6,472 bases of DNA from an uncultured Panacagrimonas sp. (GCA_946481265.1 CAMLNE010000246.1:1-6472); one strand, 5' to 3'. Numbered from the stretch's first letter, positions 1-5,369 are shown. Made by a program: numbers and translations. The notes: generated by a model not told the origin, from the sequence alone.

Positions 1-2
1 CG

Positions 3-557
3 GCGATCACGCAGGCGGCGATGATGAACTGCATGGATCGCCTGGGCATGGCCCAGCACCTGTCGCGCATCGGCCTGCTCACCGACGCCAACACCGGCGA
101 GTCGCTGATCGAGGGCAAGCGCCAGTGGATGGACGAGGCCGCCTGGCAGGGCGTGCGTCGCGAGATGGAGCACCTGTTCGTGACCTACGACTGGTTCGAG
201 CTGTTCGTGGCGCAGAACCTGGTGGCCGACAGCCTGGTGTACCCGCTGTTCTTCCAGCACTTCGACGCGGCCTTCGCCACCCAGAACGGCGCGGCGCTGT
301 CCTCGCTGACCGACTACCTGATGCGCTGGTACGAGGAGACCGCGCGCTGGGTGGACGCCACCGTCAAGACCGCGGCGGCGGAAAGCCCGGAGAACGCCCA
401 GCTGATCGCGCAGTGGACGGTGAAGTGGCGCGACCTGTGGATCGAGGCCCTGAAGCCCGCGGCCGAAGCGGCGCTGGGTGACAAGGCCGGCGACGCGCTG
501 TCCGCGGTGACGACGGCGTTCAATACCAAGGCCGGCAAACTCGGCCTGAAGCTCTGA
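3..557 (+). CDS. dmpL: Phenol hydroxylase P1 / oxygenase beta subunit, C-terminal part
   Basis: This is the C-terminal 184 residues of the beta subunit of a multicomponent phenol hydroxylase; the start lies upstream of the window. The frame is open from the first base, so an internal ATG at 21 is not the true start. The visible protein is helix-rich and opens with AITQAAMMNCMDRLGMAQ, followed by LSRIGLL and later QNLVADSLVYPLFFQHFDAAF, which I recognise as DmpL/TouE-like beta-subunit sequence. Full-length relatives are about 330 residues, so a little over half is present. In this family the beta subunit has the same ferritin-like fold as the alpha subunit but no functional diiron site, and it forms the core of the (alpha-beta-gamma)2 hydroxylase. 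The gene ends in TGA 20 nt before dmpM, consistent with one transcript. Family assignment is firm; the symbol follows the Pseudomonas dmp nomenclature. Confidence 0.93.
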   Translation, partial: AITQAAMMNCMDRLGMAQHLSRIGLLTDANTGESLIEGKRQWMDEAAWQGVRREMEHLFVTYDWFELFVAQNLVADSLVYPLFFQHFDAAFATQNGAALSSLTDYLMRWYEETARWVDATVKTAAAESPENAQLIAQWTVKWRDLWIEALKPAAEAALGDKAGDALSAVTTAFNTKAGKLGLKL

Positions 558-577
558 CCACCGGAACGCAGACCCTC

Positions 578-865
578 ATGGCCACCAACAGCACGCAGCC
601 CGTTTTCATCGCCTTCCAGGACAACAACGACACGCGGCCGATCATCGAGGCGATCATGGCCGACAACCCCAACGCCAAGCTCAACGAGATGCCGGCGCTG
701 GTGAAGATCGATTGCCCGGGGCGCCTTGTCGTGAAGCGCGACTCGATCTCGGAACTCGTCGGCCGCGACTTCGACCTGCGCGAGATCTACATCAACCTGG
801 TCTCGCTGGCCGGTGAGGTGGACGAGTCCGCGGAGGAGTTCGTGCTGGAGTGGAAGTCGCAGTAA
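578..865 (+). CDS. dmpM: Phenol hydroxylase P2, MmoB/DmpM-type coupling protein
   Basis: A 95-residue cofactor-free regulatory protein of the MmoB/DmpM family, close to the usual length of about 90. Family proteins bind the hydroxylase near the diiron site and are needed for efficient coupling of NADH use to substrate hydroxylation. The sequence shows the family pattern: FIAFQDNNDTRPIIEAI near the start, ADNPNAKL, then KIDCPGRLVVKR, FDLREIYINLVSLAG and an acidic C-terminus ending in LEWKSQ. The order (after dmpL, before dmpN) is the classical one. The start ATG at 578 follows only a weak GGAA at 563-566, and the 20-nt gap to dmpL suggests translation may partly depend on upstream ribosomes. 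A 173-nt gap holding a long inverted repeat separates it from dmpN, which is unusual for this operon type. Confidence 0.95.
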   Translation: MATNSTQPVFIAFQDNNDTRPIIEAIMADNPNAKLNEMPALVKIDCPGRLVVKRDSISELVGRDFDLREIYINLVSLAGEVDESAEEFVLEWKSQ

Positions 866-889
866 GCGATACGAACAACCCAAATCAAA

Positions 890-1006
890 GGCTATCGCAA
901 GGGACGCGGAGAAAAGCCAGGCAAGGCGCAAAGGAAAGGCAAAAGTGAAAAGCGGTTTTTCCTTTCCTTGTGTCCTTTCTTTTTCCCTTGCGCCCTTGCG
1001 TTAGCC
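890..1006. repeat. Long imperfect inverted repeat in the dmpM-dmpN gap
   Basis: Most of the 173-nt gap is one large imperfect inverted repeat. The outer arms are 890-903 (GGCTA, T, CGCAAGGG) and 993-1006 (CCCTTGCG, T, TAGCC), which pair over 13 of 14 positions with a T/T mismatch. Inner arms at 931-939 and 961-969 (AAGGAAAGG / CCTTTCCTT) pair perfectly over 9 bp. Between them, purine-rich tracts face pyrimidine-rich tracts with gaps. Each arm is a loose run of units resembling CGCAAGG or CAAGGAAA. It resembles the dispersed ACGCAAAG-type intergenic repeats seen in many proteobacterial genomes, though that link is from memory. In mRNA it would form a long stem ahead of dmpN. No open frame here looks coding. 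Confidence 0.75.
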
Positions 1007-1038
1007 GTTATTTAAAACTGGATTGACCGGAGAAGACC

Positions 1039-2652
1039 ATGGCAGCCGACGGCAACATGAAACCCGCCAAGAAGCTTTCGCTCAAAGAGAACTACGCCAT
1101 GCTCACGCGTGGCCTGGGCTGGGAGCCTTCCTACCAGAAGAAGGAAGACGTTTTCCGCAACATCGATTTCGAAGGCATCAAGATCCACGACTGGGACAAG
1201 TGGGAGGATCCGTTCCGCCTGACGATGGACGCCTACTGGAAGTACCAGGGCGAGAAGGAGCGCAAGCTCTACGCGATCATCGATGCCTTCCAGCAGGGCA
1301 ACGGCCAGTTCAACGTGACCGACGCCCGCTACGTGCAGGCGCTCAAGGTCTTCCTCAACGGCATCGTCGAGCTGGAGTACGCCTCGCACCGAGGCTTCTG
1401 CATGCTGGGCCGCGAGTTCCCCGGCGTGGGCCCGCGCATCGCCGCGCAGATGCAGTCGATCGACGAGCTGCGCCACGCCACCACGCAGATCCACGCGATC
1501 AGCCACTACAACAAGTACTTCGAGGGACTGGACCGCTTCCCCTACCAGTTCGATCGCGTCTGGTACCTGTCCATCCCGAAGAGCTTCTTCGAGGATGCCT
1601 GCACCTCGGGGCCGTTCGAGTTCATCGTGGCGATCAGCTTCGCCTTCGAGTACGTGCTGACCAACCTGGCCTTCATGCCCTGGATGAGCGGCGCGGCGTT
1701 CAACGGCGACATGAGCACGGTCAGCTTCGGCTTCTCGGCGCAGTCCGACGAGGCGCGGCACATGACCCTGGGCATCGAGGTCATCAAGTTCCTGCTCGAG
1801 CAGGATCCGGCCAACGTGCCGCTGGTGCAGAAGTGGATCGACAAGTGGTTCTGGCGCGGCTACCGCCTGCTGGCGCTGCTGGCGATGATGATGGATTACA
1901 TCCTGCCCAAGCGCGTGATGAGCTGGGGCGAAGCCTGGACGATTTACTACGAGGAGAACGGCGGCGCGCTGTTCGCGGACCTGGCGCGCTACGGCATCCG
2001 CCCGCCGAAGTACGCGGACGTCACCATCAAGGAGAAGGGCCGCGTTTCGCACGAGATGTGGAGCGTGCTCTACGCCAACCGCAACGTCGTCGGCTTCCCG
2101 ATGTGGCTGCCGTCCGAGGAGGAGATGGACTGGTTCTCCGAGAAGTACCCGGACACCTTCGACAAGTACTACCGCCCGCGCTACGAGTACTGGCGCCAGC
2201 TGGAGGCGGAAGGCAAGCCGTTCACCTGCAAGTGCCTGCCGCAGCTGTGCCAGACCTGCCAGTGGCCCTGCCTGTACACCGAGGCGGACGATCCGACGGA
2301 GTTCGCGCACCGCGAGACCGAGTACAAGGGCGAGTTCTTCCACTTCTGCTCGGACGGCTGCAAGGACATCTTCATGGATGAGCCGGAGAAGTACGTGAAC
2401 GCCTGGCTGCCGGTCCACCAGATCTACCAGGGCAACTGCTTCCTGCCCGACGCGGATCCGACGTCGCCGACCTTCAACCCGATGGTCGAGGCGCTGCGCT
2501 ACATGGGCATCCGGCCGGGCGTGGACGGCGGCCTGTTCAAGGACCACCTCGATGCGAAGCGCTGGGAGGAATGGACGGCGCGGCCCGCGAACATCCACGA
2601 GGGTGCCTACTCGGATTCGGTGCGCAGCACCGAGGCGCCGCGCAAGGCCTAG
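1039..2652 (+). CDS. dmpN: Phenol hydroxylase P3, diiron oxygenase alpha subunit
   Basis: The 537-residue catalytic subunit of a soluble bacterial multicomponent monooxygenase, which uses O2 at a carboxylate-bridged diiron centre to hydroxylate phenol or related aromatics. The six expected ligands are visible with family spacing: Glu113, Glu143 and His146 (DELRH), Glu204, and Glu238 and His241 (DEARH). Ile109, four residues before Glu113, occupies the position of the toluene monooxygenase active-site residue Ile100. After the ferritin-like domain, residues about 393-455 form a Cys-rich YHS-like segment (Cys397, 399, 404, 407, 411, 437, 441), as in phenol hydroxylase alpha subunits. DmpN is about 517 residues, so this copy is slightly longer at its end. 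The start ATG at 1039 has GGAG at 1029-1032, six bases upstream. The 89-nt gap to dmpO contains three stem-loops. Substrate range cannot be read from the sequence. Confidence 0.97.
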   Translation: MAADGNMKPAKKLSLKENYAMLTRGLGWEPSYQKKEDVFRNIDFEGIKIHDWDKWEDPFRLTMDAYWKYQGEKERKLYAIIDAFQQGNGQFNVTDARYVQALKVFLNGIVELEYASHRGFCMLGREFPGVGPRIAAQMQSIDELRHATTQIHAISHYNKYFEGLDRFPYQFDRVWYLSIPKSFFEDACTSGPFEFIVAISFAFEYVLTNLAFMPWMSGAAFNGDMSTVSFGFSAQSDEARHMTLGIEVIKFLLEQDPANVPLVQKWIDKWFWRGYRLLALLAMMMDYILPKRVMSWGEAWTIYYEENGGALFADLARYGIRPPKYADVTIKEKGRVSHEMWSVLYANRNVVGFPMWLPSEEEMDWFSEKYPDTFDKYYRPRYEYWRQLEAEGKPFTCKCLPQLCQTCQWPCLYTEADDPTEFAHRETEYKGEFFHFCSDGCKDIFMDEPEKYVNAWLPVHQIYQGNCFLPDADPTSPTFNPMVEALRYMGIRPGVDGGLFKDHLDAKRWEEWTARPANIHEGAYSDSVRSTEAPRKA

Positions 2653-2715
2653 GCGCATCCCGGACCCGTTCCGGGACGCGCTCCCGATCGGGAAGAACCC
2701 CGGACGACGTCCGGG
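2653..2715. repeat. Cluster of three stem-loops between dmpN and dmpO
   Basis: Three inverted repeats lie end to end directly after the dmpN stop. The first (2653-2681) pairs TCCCGGA with TCCGGGA around a 5-nt loop, and extends through an A/C mismatch to GCGC on both sides. The second (2682-2693) is the perfect 12-bp palindrome TCCCGATCGGGA. The third (2699-2715) pairs CCCGGAC with GTCCGGG around a 3-nt loop. CCCGGAC occurs in both the first (2659-2665) and the third. No T-run follows any of them, so a simple intrinsic terminator is unlikely because dmpO is needed by the same enzyme. They may affect mRNA stability or processing, or be a REP-like repeat; this is inference. Confidence 0.7.
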
Positions 2716-2729
2716 TCATGCAAGAGAAC

Positions 2730-2735
2730 AAGGAG
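2730..2735 (+). promoter_or_regulatory. Ribosome binding site fixing the dmpO start
   Basis: AAGGAG lies six bases before ATG 2742, the best Shine-Dalgarno match in the operon. It decides the dmpO start against the in-frame ATGs at 2718 (which would place this site inside the gene) and 2571 (inside dmpN). Confidence 0.8.
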
Positions 2736-2741
2736 AGCACG

Positions 2742-3101
2742 ATGGCCATCAAGGCGATCACGCCGGACTACCACGGCGACTACAAGGACGGTGCGGAGAA
2801 GTACGGCGACAAGCAGCTGCTCAACATCTGCTGGGAGAAGCACACGATGATGGGCTGGCCGATGTGCATCCCCCTGCCCTTCGACATGCCCTTCGGCGCG
2901 CTGATCAAGGACGTGCTGCCGACGATCTACTCCGATCATCCCGACTTCGCGAAGATCGAGTGGGACAAGGCGCAGTGGAGCACCGCGAAGGGCCCGTTCA
3001 CGCCGGACGGCGCCAAGTCGCTGGCCGAGCATGGCTTGCGCCACAAGCACCAGATCCGCTTCCGCACCCCGGGCCTGGATGGGCACAACGGCGGCGGTTG
3101 A
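2742..3101 (+). CDS. dmpO: Phenol hydroxylase P4, small oxygenase subunit
   Basis: A 119-residue protein matching the P4 (DmpO) family, the small gamma-type subunit of the hydroxylase, usually about 115-120 residues. Recognisable segments are LNICWEKHTMMGWPMCIPLPF, DMPFGALIKDVLPTIYSDHPDF, KIEWDKAQW, and near the end KSLAEHGLRHKHQIRFRTPGL. The subunit has no cofactor; it packs on the outside of the alpha-beta core and is needed for an active enzyme. The start at ATG 2742 is supported by a strong ribosome binding site. The tail DGHNGGG is short and glycine-rich. The gene sits between dmpN and dmpP as in the dmp operon. An 86-bp inverted-repeat element begins 16 bases after its stop. Confidence 0.93.
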   Translation: MAIKAITPDYHGDYKDGAEKYGDKQLLNICWEKHTMMGWPMCIPLPFDMPFGALIKDVLPTIYSDHPDFAKIEWDKAQWSTAKGPFTPDGAKSLAEHGLRHKHQIRFRTPGLDGHNGGG

Positions 3102-3117
3102 TCCCCTCGCGACAGGA

Positions 3118-3203
3118 AAATCGGGGTCAGATTCCAATTAATTCTGCGTCGGGCTCGTCGAATTAAGGAGTTGTCCGGATTAATTGGAATCTGACCCCGA
3201 TTT
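3118..3203. mobile_element. MITE-like element with perfect 25-bp inverted repeats
   Basis: The arms 3118-3142 and 3179-3203 are perfect reverse complements over 25 bp, separated by 36 nt. The outer part of the left arm reads AAATCGGGGTCAGATTCCAA, and the full arm ends in TTAAT. The element is far more AT-rich than the flanking genes and contains no gene. Similar GGGGTCAGA-type inverted repeats occur, to my recollection, in many copies in proteobacterial genomes, often beside REP-associated Y1 tyrosine transposase (RAYT) genes. That makes it a probable non-autonomous element moved by a transposase encoded elsewhere. I see no clear target-site duplication. It lies between dmpO and dmpP, and in mRNA would fold into a very stable hairpin without a following U-run. 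Confidence 0.75.
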
Positions 3204-3227
3204 CATCACCGATTTCCACCCCGATTT
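3197..3227. repeat. Three CCGATTT units at a 12-bp period
   Basis: CCGATTT occurs at 3197-3203, 3209-3215 and 3221-3227, exactly 12 bp apart; a weaker CCGATAT follows at 3230. The first unit is the end of the 25-bp inverted-repeat arm, so the other two look like partial duplications of the element end. The stretch CCCCGATTTT at 3219-3228 is also the reverse complement of 3117-3126, giving the left arm a second, shorter pairing partner. Read in frame with dmpP it would give a PDF/TDF/PDF run, which is not part of the reductase family. Confidence 0.65.
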
Positions 3228-3267
3228 TTCCGATATCCGACTTCCATCGCGCTCGCTGTCGTACGCC

Positions 3268-4326
3268 ATGACCTACCAACTCACGATCGAACCGCTCGGC
3301 CAGACCATCGAGGTCGAGGACGAGCAGACCATCCTGGATGCCGCGCTGCGGGCCGGCATCTACCTGCCGCATGCCTGCTGTCACGGCCTGTGCGCCACCT
3401 GCAAGGTCCAGGTCGTCGACGGCGAGGTCGAGCACGGGGAGGCCTCTCCCTTCGCCCTGATGGATTTCGAGCGTGACGAGCGCAAGACCCTGGCCTGCTG
3501 CGCCACCCTGCAGTCCGACGTCACCATCGAGGCCGATGTCGACGAGGAGCCCGATGCGGAAGTGATCCCGGTCCGCGACTTCGCCGGCACCGTCTCGCGC
3601 ATCGAAAGCCTCACGCCCACCATCAAGGGACTCTGGATCACGCTCGACCCGCCGCTGCACTTCCAGGCCGGCCAGTACGTCAATCTCGAGATCCCGACCC
3701 TGGGCATCAGCCGTCCGTTCTCCCTGGCCCACGCTCCCGCGGAGGACAGCCCGCAGATCGAACTCAATGTGCGCATCGTCGCCGGGGGCGCCGGCACCGC
3801 CTACCTGCACGAGCAGCTCAAGGCCGGCGATGCCATCAAGGTGTCCGGTCCCTATGGCCGCTTCTTCGTGCGCAAGTCCGCCCGCCAGCCCCTGCTCTTC
3901 ATGGCCGGCGGCTCCGGCCTGTCCAGCCCGCGCAGCATGATCCTCGACCTGCTCGCCCAGGGCTGCGATCTGCCCATCACCCTGGTCTACGGCCAGCGCA
4001 CCCTCGCCGAGCTCTACTACCACCACGACTTCACCGACCTGGCCCGGCAGCATCCCAACTTCACCTACGTCCCCGCGCTCTCCCACGAGCCCGAGGACAG
4101 CGCCTGGACCGGCCTGCGCGGTTTCGTCCATGAAGCCGCCAAGATCCATTTCAATAACGACTTTCGCGATCACAAGGCCTACCTCTGCGGGCCGCCCCTG
4201 ATGATCGACGCCTGCATCACCACCCTCATGCAGGGACGCCTGTTCGAGAAGGACATCTACACCGAGAAGTTCCTCTCCGCCGCCGACGCCCAACAGGTCA
4301 GAAGCCCGCTGTTCAAGAAGCTCTGA
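3268..4326 (+). CDS. dmpP: Phenol hydroxylase P5, NAD(P)H-dependent FAD/2Fe-2S reductase
   Basis: A 352-residue electron-transfer component, the same length as DmpP (about 353). The N-terminal plant-type ferredoxin domain (residues 1-90) carries the 2Fe-2S ligands Cys37, Cys42, Cys45 and Cys77 with C-x4-C-x2-C spacing; Cys38 and Cys78 are extra neighbours. The FAD domain follows, with RPFSL at 139-143 and GPYGRFF at 184-190. The NAD(P) domain has AGGSGLSSP at about 203-211 and CGPPLMID at 287-294. It takes hydride from NAD(P)H via FAD and passes single electrons to the DmpN diiron site. ATG 3268 was chosen because the protein then begins MTYQLTIEPLGQTIEVED like its relatives. The frame is open back to a TTG at 3184, but those 28 extra residues come from the repeat element. 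No clear Shine-Dalgarno precedes 3268. No dmpQ or ring-cleavage gene follows. Confidence 0.96.
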   Translation: MTYQLTIEPLGQTIEVEDEQTILDAALRAGIYLPHACCHGLCATCKVQVVDGEVEHGEASPFALMDFERDERKTLACCATLQSDVTIEADVDEEPDAEVIPVRDFAGTVSRIESLTPTIKGLWITLDPPLHFQAGQYVNLEIPTLGISRPFSLAHAPAEDSPQIELNVRIVAGGAGTAYLHEQLKAGDAIKVSGPYGRFFVRKSARQPLLFMAGGSGLSSPRSMILDLLAQGCDLPITLVYGQRTLAELYYHHDFTDLARQHPNFTYVPALSHEPEDSAWTGLRGFVHEAAKIHFNNDFRDHKAYLCGPPLMIDACITTLMQGRLFEKDIYTEKFLSAADAQQVRSPLFKKL

Positions 4327-4328
4327 AC

Positions 4329-4354
4329 GCAGCGCGGATCGGACCGGGCGCTGC
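4329..4354 (+). terminator. Weak hairpin after dmpP, possible operon end
   Basis: GCAGCGC (4329-4335) and GCGCTGC (4348-4354) are perfect reverse complements around a 12-nt loop, starting two bases after the dmpP stop. Its position at the end of the recognisable operon fits a terminator or 3' stabilising stem, but there is no T-run after it, so function is uncertain. Confidence 0.3.
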
Positions 4355-4461
4355 TGATGGCAACCGGCCCTTCACCCCCACCCCCCATGCGATGAAGCCC
4401 CAGGGCGAGCGGGAGCCGCAGATCCTCCACGGCCCGCCGGGACCTCGGCACACGCTTGCCG

Positions 4462-4541
4462 GTCTTTGCGTCCGCCCGTCTCCTGCGACTTCGCCGTTGT
4501 GCCTCTGCGTCTCGGTGTCTTTGCGTCTTCGCGGCGAGGTC
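4462..4541. repeat. Degenerate TTTGCGTC-type intergenic repeat
   Basis: The 279-nt gap 4327-4605 holds no convincing gene. Its centre is built of degenerate units such as CTTTGCGTC, CCTCTGCGT and CTCGGTGT; read on the minus strand it gives a roughly 7-bp pattern (AAGACGC, AAAGACA, CCGAGAC, GCAGAGG). GTCTTTGCGTC occurs twice, at 4462-4472 and 4517-4527. GACTTCGCCG (4487-4496) pairs with CGGCGAGGTC (4532-4541) over ten positions, one of them a G/T pair. Conceptual translations give low-complexity LCVSVSLRLR or KTQRHRDAEAQR peptides, which commonly mark this kind of non-coding repeat. It resembles the repeat at 890-1006 in style but is not the same sequence. Confidence 0.6.
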
Positions 4542-4568
4542 TGCGACGTCCGCGGGCATGAAACTGGC

Positions 4569-4603
4569 GGAGCCTCCCGGACATCCATCGATCGGGAGCC
4601 TCC
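4569..4603 (+). promoter_or_regulatory. Hairpin covering the ribosome binding site of the next gene
   Basis: GGAGCCTCCCG (4569-4579) pairs with CGGGAGCCTCC (4593-4603) over ten of eleven positions, with one C/C mismatch and a 13-nt loop. The right arm contains GGGAG (4594-4598), the likely Shine-Dalgarno for ATG 4606, so the stem would hide it. GGAGCCTCC is also a direct repeat (4569-4577 and 4595-4603). Control of translation by this fold is inference. Confidence 0.45.
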
Positions 4604-4605
4604 TC

Positions 4606-4962
4606 ATGACCCGTACTGCCTCGACGTCCCGTCCCGGCAAATCCGGCACGCGCCGCCGCGCCGCGCGACCGCGTTCGCATGCCCGCAGCGCCGACGCGCG
4701 ACCGACCATCCGCAAGGGCGAGCGCCGCAAGCTGCTGCAGGAAGGCGCGACCCTGGCCAGGAAGGCGCTGACGCAGGGCTCGCCCGCCGCGCTGCTGACG
4801 GCGGCGCCCACGGCCTGGGCGATCGGCGGCCGTTACCTGCGGCGCAAGCCGGTCAAGACCATCGGTATTGCGCTGGCGGTCATGGCCGCGGTCTGGCTGG
4901 GACGCAGCCTGCTCGGCGGCGCGGCGCCCACGCCTGCGCACGGCGTACCGCGGCAGGGCTGA
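4606..4962 (+). CDS. Small basic protein with one membrane segment, function unknown
   Basis: A 118-residue protein I do not recognise with confidence. Residues 1-45 are strongly basic (runs such as TRRRAARPRSHAR and IRKGERRK). Residues 46-75 are a mixed helical stretch ending in GGRYLRRKPVK. Residues about 84-104 (TIGIALAVMAAVWLGRSLLGG) form one likely membrane helix, followed by a short Pro-rich tail. The basic residues just before the helix predict a cytoplasmic N-terminus. The layout of Arg/Lys, then a glycine-containing helix and a short tail resembles the C-terminal anchor of DUF883 (ElaB/YqjD) proteins, but the N-terminus lacks their acidic coiled coil, so this is only a suggestion. 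ATG 4606 was chosen for GGGAG seven bases upstream; ATG 4558 would add 16 residues without a visible ribosome binding site. Confidence 0.6.
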   Translation: MTRTASTSRPGKSGTRRRAARPRSHARSADARPTIRKGERRKLLQEGATLARKALTQGSPAALLTAAPTAWAIGGRYLRRKPVKTIGIALAVMAAVWLGRSLLGGAAPTPAHGVPRQG

Positions 4963-4974
4963 GCGGCCGGATCA

Positions 4975-4993
4975 CCGGCGCCGACAGCGCCGG
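4975..4993 (+). other. GC-rich stem-loop before the VOC gene
   Basis: CCGGCGC (4975-4981) and GCGCCGG (4987-4993) pair perfectly around a 5-nt loop, 12 bases after the stop of the small membrane-protein gene and 7 bases before the GTG start of the VOC gene. No T-run follows. It overlaps the only purine-rich stretch (GGGGA, 4992-4996) that could serve as ribosome binding site for the VOC gene. Confidence 0.45.
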
Positions 4994-5000
4994 GGACGCC

Positions 5001-5369
5001 GTGATCCACCCTCTTTCGCTGGGCACCCACGACATCCCGCGCGCCGCGTCGTTCTACGACGCGGTGACGGCGAGCCTCGGCATGCGCCTGATGAAACGCC
5101 GGGGCGACCGCGAGCTGATCTACGGTGCCAGTGCCTTCCTGCTCAGCGTGATCCGGCCCGTCGACGGGCGCCGGCCACTGCCGGCAACCGCGTCCACGTG
5201 GCCTTCGCCGTGGAAAGCCGAAACAGCGTCGATGCCTTCCACCGCGCTGCGGCCGGGCACCGCGGGCGCGACGCTGGAGCGCCCGGGATCTGCCGCGAAT
5301 ACGATCCGCACGACCACGGCGCCTTCGTCACCGACCCCGACGGCAACAAGCTGGAAGCCGTCACGCTGA
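5001..5369 (+). pseudogene. VOC-family (glyoxalase/dioxygenase-like) gene broken by a frameshift
   Basis: The first part, from GTG 5001, reads MIHPLSLGTHDIPRAASFYDAV, then LGMRLMKRRGDRELIYG and FLLSVIRPVDG, a typical VOC N-terminal half. After about 5167 the family sequence continues in another frame: PATAGNRVHVAFAVESR, VDAFHRAA, RDAGAPG, and HGAFVTDPDGNKLEAVTL near 5368. Restoring one base near 5166-5173 joins the halves as RPVDGRPATAGN, exactly the motif expected. The usual VOC metal-ligand positions seem present (His3, the His of VHVAF, the Glu of KLEAV). Without correction the first frame runs on as low-complexity sequence to TGA 5367-5369. Proteins of this size (about 125 residues) are small metalloenzymes of mostly unknown substrate. 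It is either a real pseudogene or a sequencing error. After the shift no stop occurs before the ligD frame. Confidence 0.8.

Noticed and set aside
1007..1028. AT-rich stretch before dmpN as an internal promoter
   Set aside because: There is no convincing -35/-10 pair or -24/-12 motif at proper spacing; the AT content alone does not support a call.
1012..2658. Open frame of 548 codons on the minus strand opposite dmpN
   Set aside because: It mirrors the dmpN codon structure in high-GC DNA and its translation is low-complexity Val/Leu/Arg-rich sequence with no family resemblance. dmpN on the plus strand has all diiron ligands.
2653..2715. Possible CRISPR-like or attachment-site array
   Set aside because: The three stem-loops differ in sequence and have no constant spacer length, and there are no direct repeats of CRISPR size.
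2571..2741. Upstream extension of the dmpO frame to an ATG inside dmpN, or to ATG 2718
   Set aside because: The strong AAGGAG at 2730-2735 and the family-like length support ATG 2742; the upstream part translates the stem-loop region.
3163..4293. Open frame of 376 codons on the minus strand opposite dmpP
   Set aside because: It is an antisense shadow, Gly/Val/Asp-rich with no motif, while the plus strand encodes a complete reductase.
4372..4387. C-rich tract (CACCCCCACCCCCC) as a possible G-quadruplex on the minus strand
   Set aside because: Only two long G-runs are present on the opposite strand, which is too few for a standard quadruplex.
4392..5000. Plus-strand open frame upstream of and continuous with the VOC start
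   Set aside because: The part before 5001 translates the intergenic repeat and the wrong frame of the small membrane-protein gene. VOC homology begins only at GTG 5001.
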